Origin: Mycolicibacterium rhodesiae
Lineage (GTDB): Bacteria; Actinomycetota; Actinomycetes; Mycobacteriales; Mycobacteriaceae
DNA: 64,000 nucleotides
NCBI RefSeq assembly: GCF_002086695.1
Contig: NZ_MVIH01000001.1
Coordinates: 248,001 to 312,000, forward strand
Reading direction: 5' to 3'
The stretch's first letter is position 1. The number at the start of each line of letters is the position of its first letter. Positions 30,185-38,325 of this stretch are shown in pieces. The translations under genes were made by a program, and so were the position numbers. The notes beneath the pieces were generated by a model, which saw only the letters and a program-made list of their open reading frames with translations, had not been told where the DNA came from and made no database searches.

Positions 30185-31531
30185 ATGGACGTGACCGTCA
30201 TCGACACCTCGGGACTGGGCGATCGCAGTTACCTGGTCTGCGCGGACGGCGTGGCCGCGGCCATCGATCCGCAGCGAGACATCGACCGCGTGCTGGCGCT
30301 CGTTGCAGACCGGGACGCAACGATCACTCACGTACTGGAGACCCACATCCACAACGACTACGTCACCGGCGGCCTCGAGCTGGCGCGCACAGCCAACGCG
30401 CAGTACGTCGTGGCCGCCGGCGACCACGTGGGCTACGAGCGACGCGCCGTGTGCGACGGGGACGTCATCGACGCGGGGCCGTTCAGCTTCGTGGTACTGC
30501 ACACCCCCGGACACACCCACCACCACGTCAGCTATGTGCTCCGAGATACGGCAGGGCGGGCGGTGGGCGTTTTCACCGGCGGCTCGATGCTGCACGGCTC
30601 CACCGGGCGCACCGACCTGATCGGCGCCGAGTACACCGAAGAGTTGACTCACGCGCAGTTCCGGTCCGTGCGGCGGCTGGCCGCCGAGCTCGCCGACAAC
30701 GTCCAGGTCTATCCCACGCACGGGTTCGGCAGCTTCTGCTCAGCAAGCCCGGCCGGCGGGGACTCGTCGACGGTCGCCGAGGAACGCACCACCAACCCGG
30801 CGTTGACCAAAGACGAGCAGACCTACGTCGACGAACTGATCGCCGGCTTGTCCGACTACCCCGCCTATTACGCACACATGGGTGTCATCAACGCGATGGG
30901 CCCGGCGCCCGTCGACCTGTCACTACCCGAACCCGTGGACGCAAAAGAACTGCGCCGGCGCGTCGAGGCCGGCGAGTGGGTCGTCGATCTCCGCAGTCGC
31001 ACGGCGTTCGCTGCCGGGCATTTGTCGGGCACGATGGGATTTGAGTTGTCCACCCAGTTCGTCACCTACCTGGGCTGGCTTTACGCATGGGGCGCCCCGG
31101 TGACACTCATCGGCGAGGACGTCGACCAGATCCTCGATGCGCGCCGCGAGCTGTCCCGCATCGGCGTCGACAACGTCACCGGCTCGGCCTCGGGCGAGAT
31201 CGGTACTCTCGCCGGTGATCAACCCCTTGCCACGTACGGCGTCGCCGACTTCGCGTCCCTCGCCACGGCACGCGGAGCCGACGATCTCACCGTCCTCGAC
31301 GTCCGCCAGCGAAACGAATTCGGCGACAGCCACATTGCCGAAGCCATCAACGTACCGCTGCACGAGTTGATCGCCCGCCTGGACGAAGTACCCCGCGGCC
31401 AGGTGTGGGTCCACTGCGGGTCTGGATACCGAGCGTCCATCGCCGCTTCGCTGATCGACTCGCCGGAACGCAGCGTGGTTCTTGTCGACGACGAGTTCAG
31501 CAATGCCGCCAGCCACGGCCTCACGGTCTGA
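30185..31531 (+). CDS. CstB-like persulfide dioxygenase-rhodanese fusion
   Basis: The 448-residue protein joins a metallo-beta-lactamase-fold dioxygenase domain (1-235), an inactive rhodanese-like domain (about 250-335, no Cys in its loop) and a C-terminal active rhodanese (350-448). The Fe(II) ligand motif is THIHNDYVTGG (53-63), with further His in HTPGHTHHH and YPTHGFGSFC. C185 and C411 (VHCGSGYRAS) correspond to the two functional Cys of Staphylococcus aureus CstB, which converts persulfides to thiosulfate. The role is probably sulfide/persulfide detoxification in the cytoplasm. The ATG at 30185 has GGAGAAA upstream. A CstR-type repressor gene is absent from the neighbourhood. Confidence 0.88.
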   Translation: MDVTVIDTSGLGDRSYLVCADGVAAAIDPQRDIDRVLALVADRDATITHVLETHIHNDYVTGGLELARTANAQYVVAAGDHVGYERRAVCDGDVIDAGPFSFVVLHTPGHTHHHVSYVLRDTAGRAVGVFTGGSMLHGSTGRTDLIGAEYTEELTHAQFRSVRRLAAELADNVQVYPTHGFGSFCSASPAGGDSSTVAEERTTNPALTKDEQTYVDELIAGLSDYPAYYAHMGVINAMGPAPVDLSLPEPVDAKELRRRVEAGEWVVDLRSRTAFAAGHLSGTMGFELSTQFVTYLGWLYAWGAPVTLIGEDVDQILDARRELSRIGVDNVTGSASGEIGTLAGDQPLATYGVADFASLATARGADDLTVLDVRQRNEFGDSHIAEAINVPLHELIARLDEVPRGQVWVHCGSGYRASIAASLIDSPERSVVLVDDEFSNAASHGLTV

Positions 31532-31574
31532 CGGTCATTGATCCTGCCGGCAACAACTTTCGAGGAGTCGCGTC

Positions 31575-32807
31575 GTGGCCATCCGCCGCCGCCCCGTCAT
31601 CGCCACCGCCACAGCCGTGGTCGTACTGATCAGCGTGTCGCTCGGCTGGTGGATCAGCAGTCGCGCCGGCACCGTCGCACCGACGGCGGCGCCTCCGTCG
31701 CCGGACCCTGCGCACATCACAATCCTGCCGGGGCCCGGCGCCGTCGGTGTCGACCCGCTCGGCGCGGTACGTGTATCGGCGACCCACGGAATCCTCACCG
31801 ACGTGAAGATGACGAACGAGGACGCCAAGCCCATCCCCGGCATCTTGACTCCCGACGCGCAGGTATGGAAGCCGAGCGTTCCGCTGGGGTACGGGCGCAC
31901 CTACACGTTGACGGTGACCAGTCGCGGTCTCGGTGGGGTCGCCGCAACCCAGACCTCGACGTTCAGCACCCTGACGCCAAGCAATCAGACCAAGGTGACA
32001 TTGACCACCACCGCCGGCGCACCGTTGACCGACGGTGGCACCTACGGGGTGGGCACCGTCGTCGTCGCCCACTTCGACGAACCCGTCACCGACCGTGCCG
32101 CCGCCCAGCGCCGCCTTTCGGTCCGCACCCAACCCGCGGTGCAGGGTTCCTGGTACTGGGTCGACGATCAGAACGCACATTGGCGGCCGCAACAGTATTA
32201 CCGGCCGGGAACCGCTGTGACCGCCGCGGCCGACGTCTACGGCGCCAATCTCGGTGAGGGACTCTACGGTCAGGAAGATGTCACGGTGTCGTTCACGATC
32301 GGCGACTCGCATGTCTCCATCGCCGACGACACCACCAAGACCATCAGCGTCTACGACAACGGCCGGCTGGTCCGCACGATCCCCACCTCGATGGGCATGG
32401 GTGGGACCGAAACGATTGGGGACCAGACTCTTTCATTCTGGACCCAATCCGGAACCTACACGGTGATGGACAAGGCCAACCCCGTCATCATGGACTCTTC
32501 AACTTACGGGCTGCCCATCAATTCGCGCCTGGGTTACAAGGAGACCATCAATTACGCGGTCCGTCTGAGCACTGACGGCATATACATCCACCAGCTCGAG
32601 AGCACCGTCTGGGCACAAGGCAACACGAACGTCTCCCATGGCTGTCTCAACGTCAATAGCGGTAACGCGCAATGGTTTTACGATTTCTCTCAGCCTGGAG
32701 ACGTCGTCGAAGTCCGCAATACCGGCGGAGAGCCGCTTCAGATCTGGCAGAACGGGGACTGGAGCGTGCCCTGGGACAAGTGGCTGGCCGCCAGCGCGGA
32801 GGCGTGA
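31575..32807 (+). CDS. L,D-transpeptidase with YkuD catalytic domain
   Basis: A 410-residue cell-envelope enzyme that forms 3-3 cross-links in peptidoglycan. It has an N-terminal membrane anchor (about 9-27, without a lipobox Cys, unlike LdtMt2), two Ig-like domains (about 45-260), and a YkuD domain. The catalytic motif is NTNVSHGCLNVNSGNAQWF, preceded by the conserved His in IYIHQLE. The C-terminal tail GDWSVPWDKWLAA matches the tail that packs on the catalytic domain in mycobacterial Ldts. It starts at GTG 31575, with GAGGAG upstream, 43 bases after the CstB-like gene, so cotranscription is possible although the functions differ. Confidence 0.92.
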   Translation: MAIRRRPVIATATAVVVLISVSLGWWISSRAGTVAPTAAPPSPDPAHITILPGPGAVGVDPLGAVRVSATHGILTDVKMTNEDAKPIPGILTPDAQVWKPSVPLGYGRTYTLTVTSRGLGGVAATQTSTFSTLTPSNQTKVTLTTTAGAPLTDGGTYGVGTVVVAHFDEPVTDRAAAQRRLSVRTQPAVQGSWYWVDDQNAHWRPQQYYRPGTAVTAAADVYGANLGEGLYGQEDVTVSFTIGDSHVSIADDTTKTISVYDNGRLVRTIPTSMGMGGTETIGDQTLSFWTQSGTYTVMDKANPVIMDSSTYGLPINSRLGYKETINYAVRLSTDGIYIHQLESTVWAQGNTNVSHGCLNVNSGNAQWFYDFSQPGDVVEVRNTGGEPLQIWQNGDWSVPWDKWLAASAEA

Positions 32808-32868
32808 GCGGGCAACGCCGCAGGTCAAAAATCCGCACGTTTTCGTGTATTCAAGCCCACACGCAGAA

Positions 32869-32887
32869 AATGCGCATTACAGATGCG
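32869..32887. promoter_or_regulatory. Candidate NsrR operator upstream of nsrR-hmp
   Basis: AATGCGCATT (32869-32878) is a perfect 10-bp palindrome, and CGCAT (32873-32877) also pairs with ATGCG (32883-32887) across 5 bases. The AGATGCGGAAT half resembles the AAGATGCATTT half-site known for NsrR. It ends about 20 bases before the nsrR start codon, so autoregulation is likely. Confidence 0.5.
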
Positions 32888-32908
32888 GAATAATCTAGCG
32901 TCGGATTC

Positions 32909-33361
32909 ATGCAGCTCACACGGTTTACCGACCTGGGTCTTCGGGCCATGATGCTGCTCGCCACCGGCCAGGCTCGCGAGCAGCGAGTCACCACCAGGAC
33001 GGTCGCCGCCGCGGCAGGCGCGTCGGAGAATCACGTCGCCAAAGCGGTGTCGCGGCTGACCGAGCTCGGGCTGGTCCACTCCCGCCGCGGCCGCGCCGGT
33101 GGCCTCGAACTCACCGAGGCCGGCCGCCAGGCATCGCTGGGTTGGCTGGTGCGCCGGCTCGAAGGCGATCGCGAAGTCGTGGACTGCACCGGCCAGTCGG
33201 CCTGTCCGCTGATCGCCGGCTGCCGCCTGCGTCGGGTGCTCGCCGATGCCAAAGAGGCCTTCTACGCCGAGCTCGATCGCCACACGATCGCCGATCTCGT
33301 AGGCAGCCAGATGCTGCCCGTCGTTTTACAACTCACAACCGCACAACCGAAGGGAATCTGA
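32909..33361 (+). CDS. nsrR: NsrR-like Rrf2-family nitric-oxide-sensing repressor
   Basis: A 150-residue Rrf2 winged-helix protein. The helix-turn-helix spans about residues 27-52 (VAAAAGASENHVAKAVSRL), followed by the wing with RGRAGGLELTEAG. Three Cys at 93, 99 and 105 (CTGQSACPLIAGC) and Asp8 match the positions reported as [4Fe-4S] cluster ligands in Streptomyces NsrR. Nitric oxide should disrupt the cluster and release DNA. The flavohemoglobin gene begins two bases after the stop, so regulator and NO-detoxifying enzyme form one operon. The assignment is strong; only direct NO sensing is unproven. Confidence 0.9.
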   Translation: MQLTRFTDLGLRAMMLLATGQAREQRVTTRTVAAAAGASENHVAKAVSRLTELGLVHSRRGRAGGLELTEAGRQASLGWLVRRLEGDREVVDCTGQSACPLIAGCRLRRVLADAKEAFYAELDRHTIADLVGSQMLPVVLQLTTAQPKGI

Positions 33362-33362
33362 G

Positions 33363-34595
33363 ATGACCAGCACCGCAGTCGAGGCGGCCGAGGCTCGGGA
33401 ACTGGAGCCGGAGCACGCGGAGATCATCACGGCGACTCTGCCGCTCGTCGGCGCGCACATCGACGAGATCACTTCGGTGTTCTATCGGCGGATGTTCGGT
33501 CGTCACCCGGAACTGCTGCGCAACCTGTTCAACCGCGGCAATCAGGCGCAGGGAGCGCAGCAGCGGGCCCTGGCCGCCTCCATCGCGACTTTCGCTACGC
33601 ACCTTGTCAATCCGGACCTGCCGCACCCGAGCGAACTGCTGTCGCGCATCGGCCACAAGCACGCGTCGCTGGGCGTCACCGCCGACCAGTACCCGATCGT
33701 GCACGAGCATCTGTTCGCCGCGATCGTCGAGGTGCTGGGCGCCGACACGGTGACCGCCGACGTCGCCGCGGCCTGGGACCGGGTGTACTGGATCATGGCC
33801 GACACCCTGATCGCTCTGGAACGCGATCTCTATGCCGACGCCGGGGTCGACGCCGGCGACGTCTTCCGGCGGCTTCGGGTCACCGCCCGCGAAGACGACC
33901 CCTCCGGTGCCGTGCTGGTGACAGTTGGTGCCGATGGAGTGACCGGAGCTGGTGCGGCGCAATATGTTTCGGTTGGAGTGACGCTGCCCGACGGCGCGCG
34001 TCAGCTGCGGCAGTACAGCTTGGTGAGTGCTCCCGGTGCCTCCGAGTTGACCTTCGCGGTCAAGCCGGTCGACGCTGTCGGGCAGAGCCCGGCGGGCGAG
34101 GTGTCCACTTGGATCCGCGACTGCGTCCGGGTCGGCGATCTGCTCGACGTCACGGTGCCGTTCGGCGATCTGCCCGAGCCGCGCCGTGACGCGCCGGTGG
34201 TGCTGATCTCCGCCGGGATCGGCATCACGCCGATGGTGGGAATCCTGGAATACCTTGTCGGGCAGTCACATGCGGCGCGGGTGCAGGTGCTGCACGCCGA
34301 CCGCAGAGTCACGACGCATCCGCTGCGTAAGCGGCACCGTGAACTCGTCGACATCCTGCCCGATGCCAGCCTGGATCTCTGGTATGCCGAGGGCGTCGAC
34401 GGCGACAACCCCCGCATCCACGACGGACTGATGAACCTCGACGACCTCGAGATCGCCGACGGTGCAGAGATCTACCTGTGCGGGAACGACGGTTTTGTGC
34501 AGGCGGTGCGCGCCCAGCTGGCCGGCCGCGGCATCCCCGCAGATCGGGTGCACTGCGAGCTGTTCAGCCCGAACGACTGGCTGCTGGACGCCTGA
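33363..34595 (+). CDS. hmp: Flavohemoglobin, nitric oxide dioxygenase
   Basis: Hmp oxidises NO to nitrate using O2 and NAD(P)H. The 410-residue protein has an N-terminal globin domain with distal Y41 (VFYRRMF) and Q61 (FNRGNQ), and proximal H100 (GHKHASLG). The FAD-binding domain has RQYSLVSAP (about 218), and the NAD(P)H domain has SAGIGITPMVGILEYL and YLCGNDGFVQAVRAQL. These are the residues expected for an active type I flavohemoglobin. It follows the NsrR-like gene by one base and is presumably induced by NO through it. It ends 26 bases before the convergent aldo/keto reductase gene. Confidence 0.95.
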   Translation: MTSTAVEAAEARELEPEHAEIITATLPLVGAHIDEITSVFYRRMFGRHPELLRNLFNRGNQAQGAQQRALAASIATFATHLVNPDLPHPSELLSRIGHKHASLGVTADQYPIVHEHLFAAIVEVLGADTVTADVAAAWDRVYWIMADTLIALERDLYADAGVDAGDVFRRLRVTAREDDPSGAVLVTVGADGVTGAGAAQYVSVGVTLPDGARQLRQYSLVSAPGASELTFAVKPVDAVGQSPAGEVSTWIRDCVRVGDLLDVTVPFGDLPEPRRDAPVVLISAGIGITPMVGILEYLVGQSHAARVQVLHADRRVTTHPLRKRHRELVDILPDASLDLWYAEGVDGDNPRIHDGLMNLDDLEIADGAEIYLCGNDGFVQAVRAQLAGRGIPADRVHCELFSPNDWLLDA

Positions 34596-34621
34596 GCCGC
34601 AGCCGGTTTCGACGGCGGGGC

Positions 34622-35437
34622 CTAGGCTGCCGGATTCGGCAGGAACCGGGTCCCGTCGTCGAGACCGTTGAGGGTCTCGATCTCCGCGGCGGTGAGTTCG
34701 AAGTCGAACACCTCGGCGTTCGCGGCGATCTGTGCCGGAGCCGACCGCGGAACGACGATATCGCCCTGCTGCAGGCTCCAGCGGATCAGCACCTGTGCCG
34801 GTGACTTCCCATGCGCCGCAGCCACTTCGGCGATCGCGGGATTGTCGGCGAGCGTGCCCTCGTCGGTCGGGATATAGGCCCCGGTGATGATCGAATGCCC
34901 GGCGTGCACACCGCGCAGTTCGGACTGGTTGAGCAAAGGGTGCACTTCGATCTGATTGACCACCGGCGGGAAATAGCTCAGGTCGATGATGTCCGACAGG
35001 TTCTCCGGCGTGAAGTTCGCGACACCGATCGACTTGATGAGGCCGTCCTGGCGGGACCGCATGATCCCGCCCCAGGCGTCGATGTACTTGCCGTTCTGCT
35101 CGGCGGGCCAGTCCATCAGATACAGGTCCACATACTCCAGGCCCAGGCGTTCGAGGCTGGCCCGGATGGCGTCCTGGGAGGACTGGAAACCCTGGTCCTC
35201 GGTGGCGAGCTTGGTGGCGATGAACAGTTCGTCGCGGGGGACACCCGACGCGGCGATGGCGCGCCCGACGGCCTCCTCGTTGCCCTTCGCGGTTTCGATC
35301 AGCCGATAACCCGCCTCCAGGGCGGTGGCCACCGCGCTCTCGGTCTCCTCGGCGGACAACTCGGCGACGCCGAGCCCCAGCACGGGAAGGGTGTTGTCGT
35401 CGTTGAGCGTGACGGTGGGGATCGCGGCCGCCGGCAT
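34622..35437 (-). CDS. Aldo/keto reductase-fold protein with altered active site (Rv2971-like)
   Basis: The 271-residue TIM-barrel protein aligns with the AKR5-type enzymes at this locus in other mycobacteria ([46 protein letters not shown]). The catalytic tetrad is damaged: the usual DTAxxYGNE reads E48-T-A-K-G-N-E, so Asp is Glu and the segment with the catalytic Tyr is deleted. The His of YLxHWP is D109 (YLMDWP). Only Lys76 (TKLAT) remains. The cofactor loop VPRSA is present. The frame is intact, so this is not a simple pseudogene; it may bind ligand or NADPH without classical reductase activity. The ATG at 35437 has AGGTGA upstream. Confidence 0.85.
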   Translation of the reverse strand: MPAAAIPTVTLNDDNTLPVLGLGVAELSAEETESAVATALEAGYRLIETAKGNEEAVGRAIAASGVPRDELFIATKLATEDQGFQSSQDAIRASLERLGLEYVDLYLMDWPAEQNGKYIDAWGGIMRSRQDGLIKSIGVANFTPENLSDIIDLSYFPPVVNQIEVHPLLNQSELRGVHAGHSIITGAYIPTDEGTLADNPAIAEVAAAHGKSPAQVLIRWSLQQGDIVVPRSAPAQIAANAEVFDFELTAAEIETLNGLDDGTRFLPNPAA

Positions 35438-35695
35438 CGTGTCACCTGTCTGTGGAGTCGAATGAGTCGGGGACAGGACCCGGCGCAATCGGCTCCGGGG
35501 TCAACCGACTTCGGGTGACGATAGTACCCACGGCGATATGTGGTTTGAGCAGGCCCGGCGCGCCGCCGCCGAGAAATGGTCGAATTGTCGTATTCGTCAA
35601 CCGCGAACCCCGGGCGGGGCTGACGGGTCGTCGACAGTCGCGGTCCCGTACGCTGCGGCGATACCGGTACTGCGCAACAGAACCGAGGAATATCA

Positions 35696-36790
35696 ATGAC
35701 AAACACCGTGTCCGGCACCGCGCGAAGCCGGTTCCTGAAGAGGGCGCTGCCGGTAGCCAACCGCGCCGGCGTCAAGGCCATCCCACACCTGCCGAGTGCC
35801 GTCAAGAGACTGCTGTCGGGTGGCCGCGCCATCACAATCGACGGGAACACTCTCGATCCGTCGATCCAGATGATGCTTGCCGCCCAGCGCGCGGTCGGCA
35901 TGAGCAGCCTCGCGGTCACCGGGGATCCGATCGCCACCCGCCGTCAGAACCGGGAAGCCACCGCCAGCCTGGATGAGGCCGACATCCACGTCGCTCAGAT
36001 CTCTCCGCTCGACATTCCCGGTCCTGCCGGAATCATCCCGGCCCGGCACTATCGCCCCGCCGACGGCGACGGTGCGCCATTGCTGGTCTTCTACCACGGT
36101 GGCGGATTCGTCTTCGGCGACCTCGAGACCCACGACTCGGCCTGCCGGTTGATCTGCCGCGACGCCGGGGTGCACGTTCTGTCCATCGACTACCGGTTGG
36201 CACCCGAGCACAAGGCACCGGCCGCCGTCGACGATGCCTACGCCGCCTATCTGTGGGCCGTGTTGAACGCAGCAGAGTTGGGCGCCGACCCCGACCGCAT
36301 CGCGGTGGGCGGCGACAGTGCCGGCGGCTGCCTGGCCGCGGTGGTGGCCCAGCTGGCCCGCGACGGCGGTGGCCGCCAGCCGAGCCTGCAGTGGCTCATC
36401 TACCCGGCGACCGACCTGCGCGGCGGTACCCGCTCACGCACGCTGTTCGCCGACGGATTCCTGCTGTCCAAGAACAACATGGACTGGTTCGCCGACGCCT
36501 ACGTCGAGGGATCCGGCGTCGACATCACCGATCCGCGGGTCTCGCCGTTGCTGGCCGATGATTTCAGCGGGCTTGCACCGGCGCTGGTCATCACCGCGGG
36601 ATTCGATCCGCTGCGCGACGAAGGTGAGCAGTACGCGGCAAAGCTGCAGGCAGCGGGCGTGCTGACCGACGTTCGGCAGATGGGTCCGATGACTCATGCG
36701 TTCCTCAACCTGAACGCGCTGGGCGGGCAGGTCAGCCGGTGCAACGCCGAGATGATCTCGGCACTGCGTGCCCACCTCGCCCGCGCCTGA
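35696..36790 (+). CDS. lipN: Hormone-sensitive-lipase-family esterase (LipN-like)
   Basis: A 364-residue alpha/beta-hydrolase of the HSL (GDSAG) family. The oxyanion-hole motif is YHGGGFVFGD (133-142). The catalytic triad is S208 in GGDSAGGCLAAVV, D304 in TAGFDPLRDEG and H334 in MTHAFLNL. The N-terminal ~100 residues form the cap. Family members hydrolyse short- to medium-chain esters; M. tuberculosis LipN (Rv2970c) sits at the same place. The ATG at 35696 is preceded by CCGAGGAA. It is divergent from the aldo/keto reductase gene across 258 bases in which I see no gene. Confidence 0.9.
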   Translation: MTNTVSGTARSRFLKRALPVANRAGVKAIPHLPSAVKRLLSGGRAITIDGNTLDPSIQMMLAAQRAVGMSSLAVTGDPIATRRQNREATASLDEADIHVAQISPLDIPGPAGIIPARHYRPADGDGAPLLVFYHGGGFVFGDLETHDSACRLICRDAGVHVLSIDYRLAPEHKAPAAVDDAYAAYLWAVLNAAELGADPDRIAVGGDSAGGCLAAVVAQLARDGGGRQPSLQWLIYPATDLRGGTRSRTLFADGFLLSKNNMDWFADAYVEGSGVDITDPRVSPLLADDFSGLAPALVITAGFDPLRDEGEQYAAKLQAAGVLTDVRQMGPMTHAFLNLNALGGQVSRCNAEMISALRAHLARA

Positions 36791-36864
36791 AATTCCGCGG
36801 GTAGGAGCGCCGGTACTCTAGAGGCGCCAACACTCCAGTCTTGACAGCGAGGATCAGCCGAGCC

Positions 36865-37650
36865 GTGGCCACGAACAAGAAATCCGCCCCCCGCTACGAC
36901 CTGAAAGCCCAGGACCGTAAGCGCAACCTGGCCATCCAGCTGGGGTTGACCGGCATCGTCGTCATCTTCGCCGTGGCCCTGGTGCTCTACATCGTGATGA
37001 GTCACGACAAGAAGACTGCCGCCGCCGGCGACGCGCACGCGGTGCGGATCACGTCGGCCCAGCTGATCAAGAAGGACGGCACCGACGAGCCGAAGGCGGT
37101 TCTGTCGCTCTATGAGGACTTCCAGTGCCCGCACTGCCGTGATTTCGAGAAGGCTTTCGGCCCGACCATCTCCAAGCTGGTCAGCACCGGCGCTGTGGCC
37201 GCCGACTACAACATGGTCGCGATCCTGAACTCGTCGGCGAACAAGAACTATTCGACGCGCGCCGCCAATGCGGCCTACTGCGTCGCCGACGAGAACAAGG
37301 ACGCCTTCCTCCGTTTCCACGGCGCGCTGTTCGCCCAGCAGCCCGAGGAGGGTTCCGGCGTCGCGCCGGACAACAACGCCCTGATCGAGACGGCCCGGCA
37401 GGCCGGTGCGGCCGGGGGTGTTCCGCAGTGCATCAACACCGGCAAGTACAGCGACATGGTCGAGGGTCTGGCCGCGGCATCGAAGATCACCGCGACCCCG
37501 ACGATCCGGCTCAACGGCCAGGACATCAGCCCCGCGTCGCCCGAAGATCTGATCGCCAAGGTCAAGGCCGTCGTCGGTAACGTGCCCGGCCTGGACAACG
37601 CCCCCGCGCCGCCGAGCCCGACCCAGCCCACGCCGGCCCCGACGTCATGA
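36865..37650 (+). CDS. DsbA-like membrane-anchored disulfide oxidoreductase (Rv2969c-like)
   Basis: The 261-residue protein has a basic cytoplasmic N-terminus, one transmembrane helix (about 24-45) and an extracytoplasmic thioredoxin-like domain. The active site is C88-P-H-C91 in LYEDFQCPHCRDF, the cis-Pro loop is ITATPTIRLNG, and two further Cys (AYCVAD, PQCIN) probably make a structural disulfide. It is the oxidant partner of the VKOR encoded next, and introduces disulfides into exported proteins. The GTG at 36865 is used by comparison with the family start; an upstream TTG at 36841 is possible. The tail is Pro/Thr-rich. The stop overlaps the VKOR start (ATGA). Confidence 0.92.
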   Translation: MATNKKSAPRYDLKAQDRKRNLAIQLGLTGIVVIFAVALVLYIVMSHDKKTAAAGDAHAVRITSAQLIKKDGTDEPKAVLSLYEDFQCPHCRDFEKAFGPTISKLVSTGAVAADYNMVAILNSSANKNYSTRAANAAYCVADENKDAFLRFHGALFAQQPEEGSGVAPDNNALIETARQAGAAGGVPQCINTGKYSDMVEGLAAASKITATPTIRLNGQDISPASPEDLIAKVKAVVGNVPGLDNAPAPPSPTQPTPAPTS

Positions 37651-38285
37651 GCGTGACGACCCCGGCTCCGGTCGAACCGACCGAACCCGTCGAGTCGAAA
37701 GACCAGTCGGGCGGGGTCGCCGTGCGACCGGCCAGCGCATGGTGGGTGCTGATCGCGGGCGTAATCGGCCTGATCGCGTCGGCCACCCTGACGATCGAGA
37801 AGATCGAGATCCTGGTCAACCCGGCCTACGTGCCGAGTTGCAGCATCAATCCGGTGCTGTCCTGCGGATCGGTGATGATCACGCCGCAGGCGTCGGCGTT
37901 CGGCTTCCCGAACCCGCTGATCGGGATCGCCGCATTCGCTGTCGTCGTGGCCACCGGCGTGCTCGCGGTGGCCAAGGTACGGCTACCGCGGTGGTACTGG
38001 CTGGGACTCACCATCGGCACCGCACTGGCCACTGTGTTCATCCACTGGCTGATCTTCCAGACGCTGTACCGCATCGGCGCACTGTGCCCGTACTGCATGG
38101 TGGTGTGGGCGGTCACCATTCCGTTGTTGGTGGTGGTGTCCTCGATCGCGCTTCGTCCACTCGCGGGCAACGCGATCGCCCGGGTGATCTACACCTGGCG
38201 CTGGTCGATCGTGACGCTGTGGTTCACCGGGCTGATCTTGCTGATCCTGGTCAGGTTCTGGAACTACTGGTCCACGCTGATCTAG
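37647..38285 (+). CDS. Vitamin K epoxide reductase (VKOR) family protein
   Basis: A 212-residue membrane protein with about five transmembrane helices that reoxidises DsbA and passes electrons to quinone. The loop pair is C65/C73 (VPSCSINPVLSCGS) and the quinone-proximal pair is C147-P-Y-C150 (GALCPYCMVVW), the complete VKOR set. It overlaps the DsbA-like gene by four bases, forming the known mycobacterial DsbA-VKOR oxidative folding operon (Rv2969c-Rv2968c). Confidence 0.94.
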   Translation: MSVTTPAPVEPTEPVESKDQSGGVAVRPASAWWVLIAGVIGLIASATLTIEKIEILVNPAYVPSCSINPVLSCGSVMITPQASAFGFPNPLIGIAAFAVVVATGVLAVAKVRLPRWYWLGLTIGTALATVFIHWLIFQTLYRIGALCPYCMVVWAVTIPLLVVVSSIALRPLAGNAIARVIYTWRWSIVTLWFTGLILLILVRFWNYWSTLI

Positions 38286-38325
38286 TCGCCCGCCACAGGC
38301 CAGGTCACGCGGGTAGGGTATCTGA

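Noticed and set aside
29865..30185. 106-codon minus-strand frame through the DsbA-CcdA promoter region
   Set aside because: It has no ribosome-binding site or recognisable domain, contains the promoter/operator in its body, and overlaps the CstB start region.
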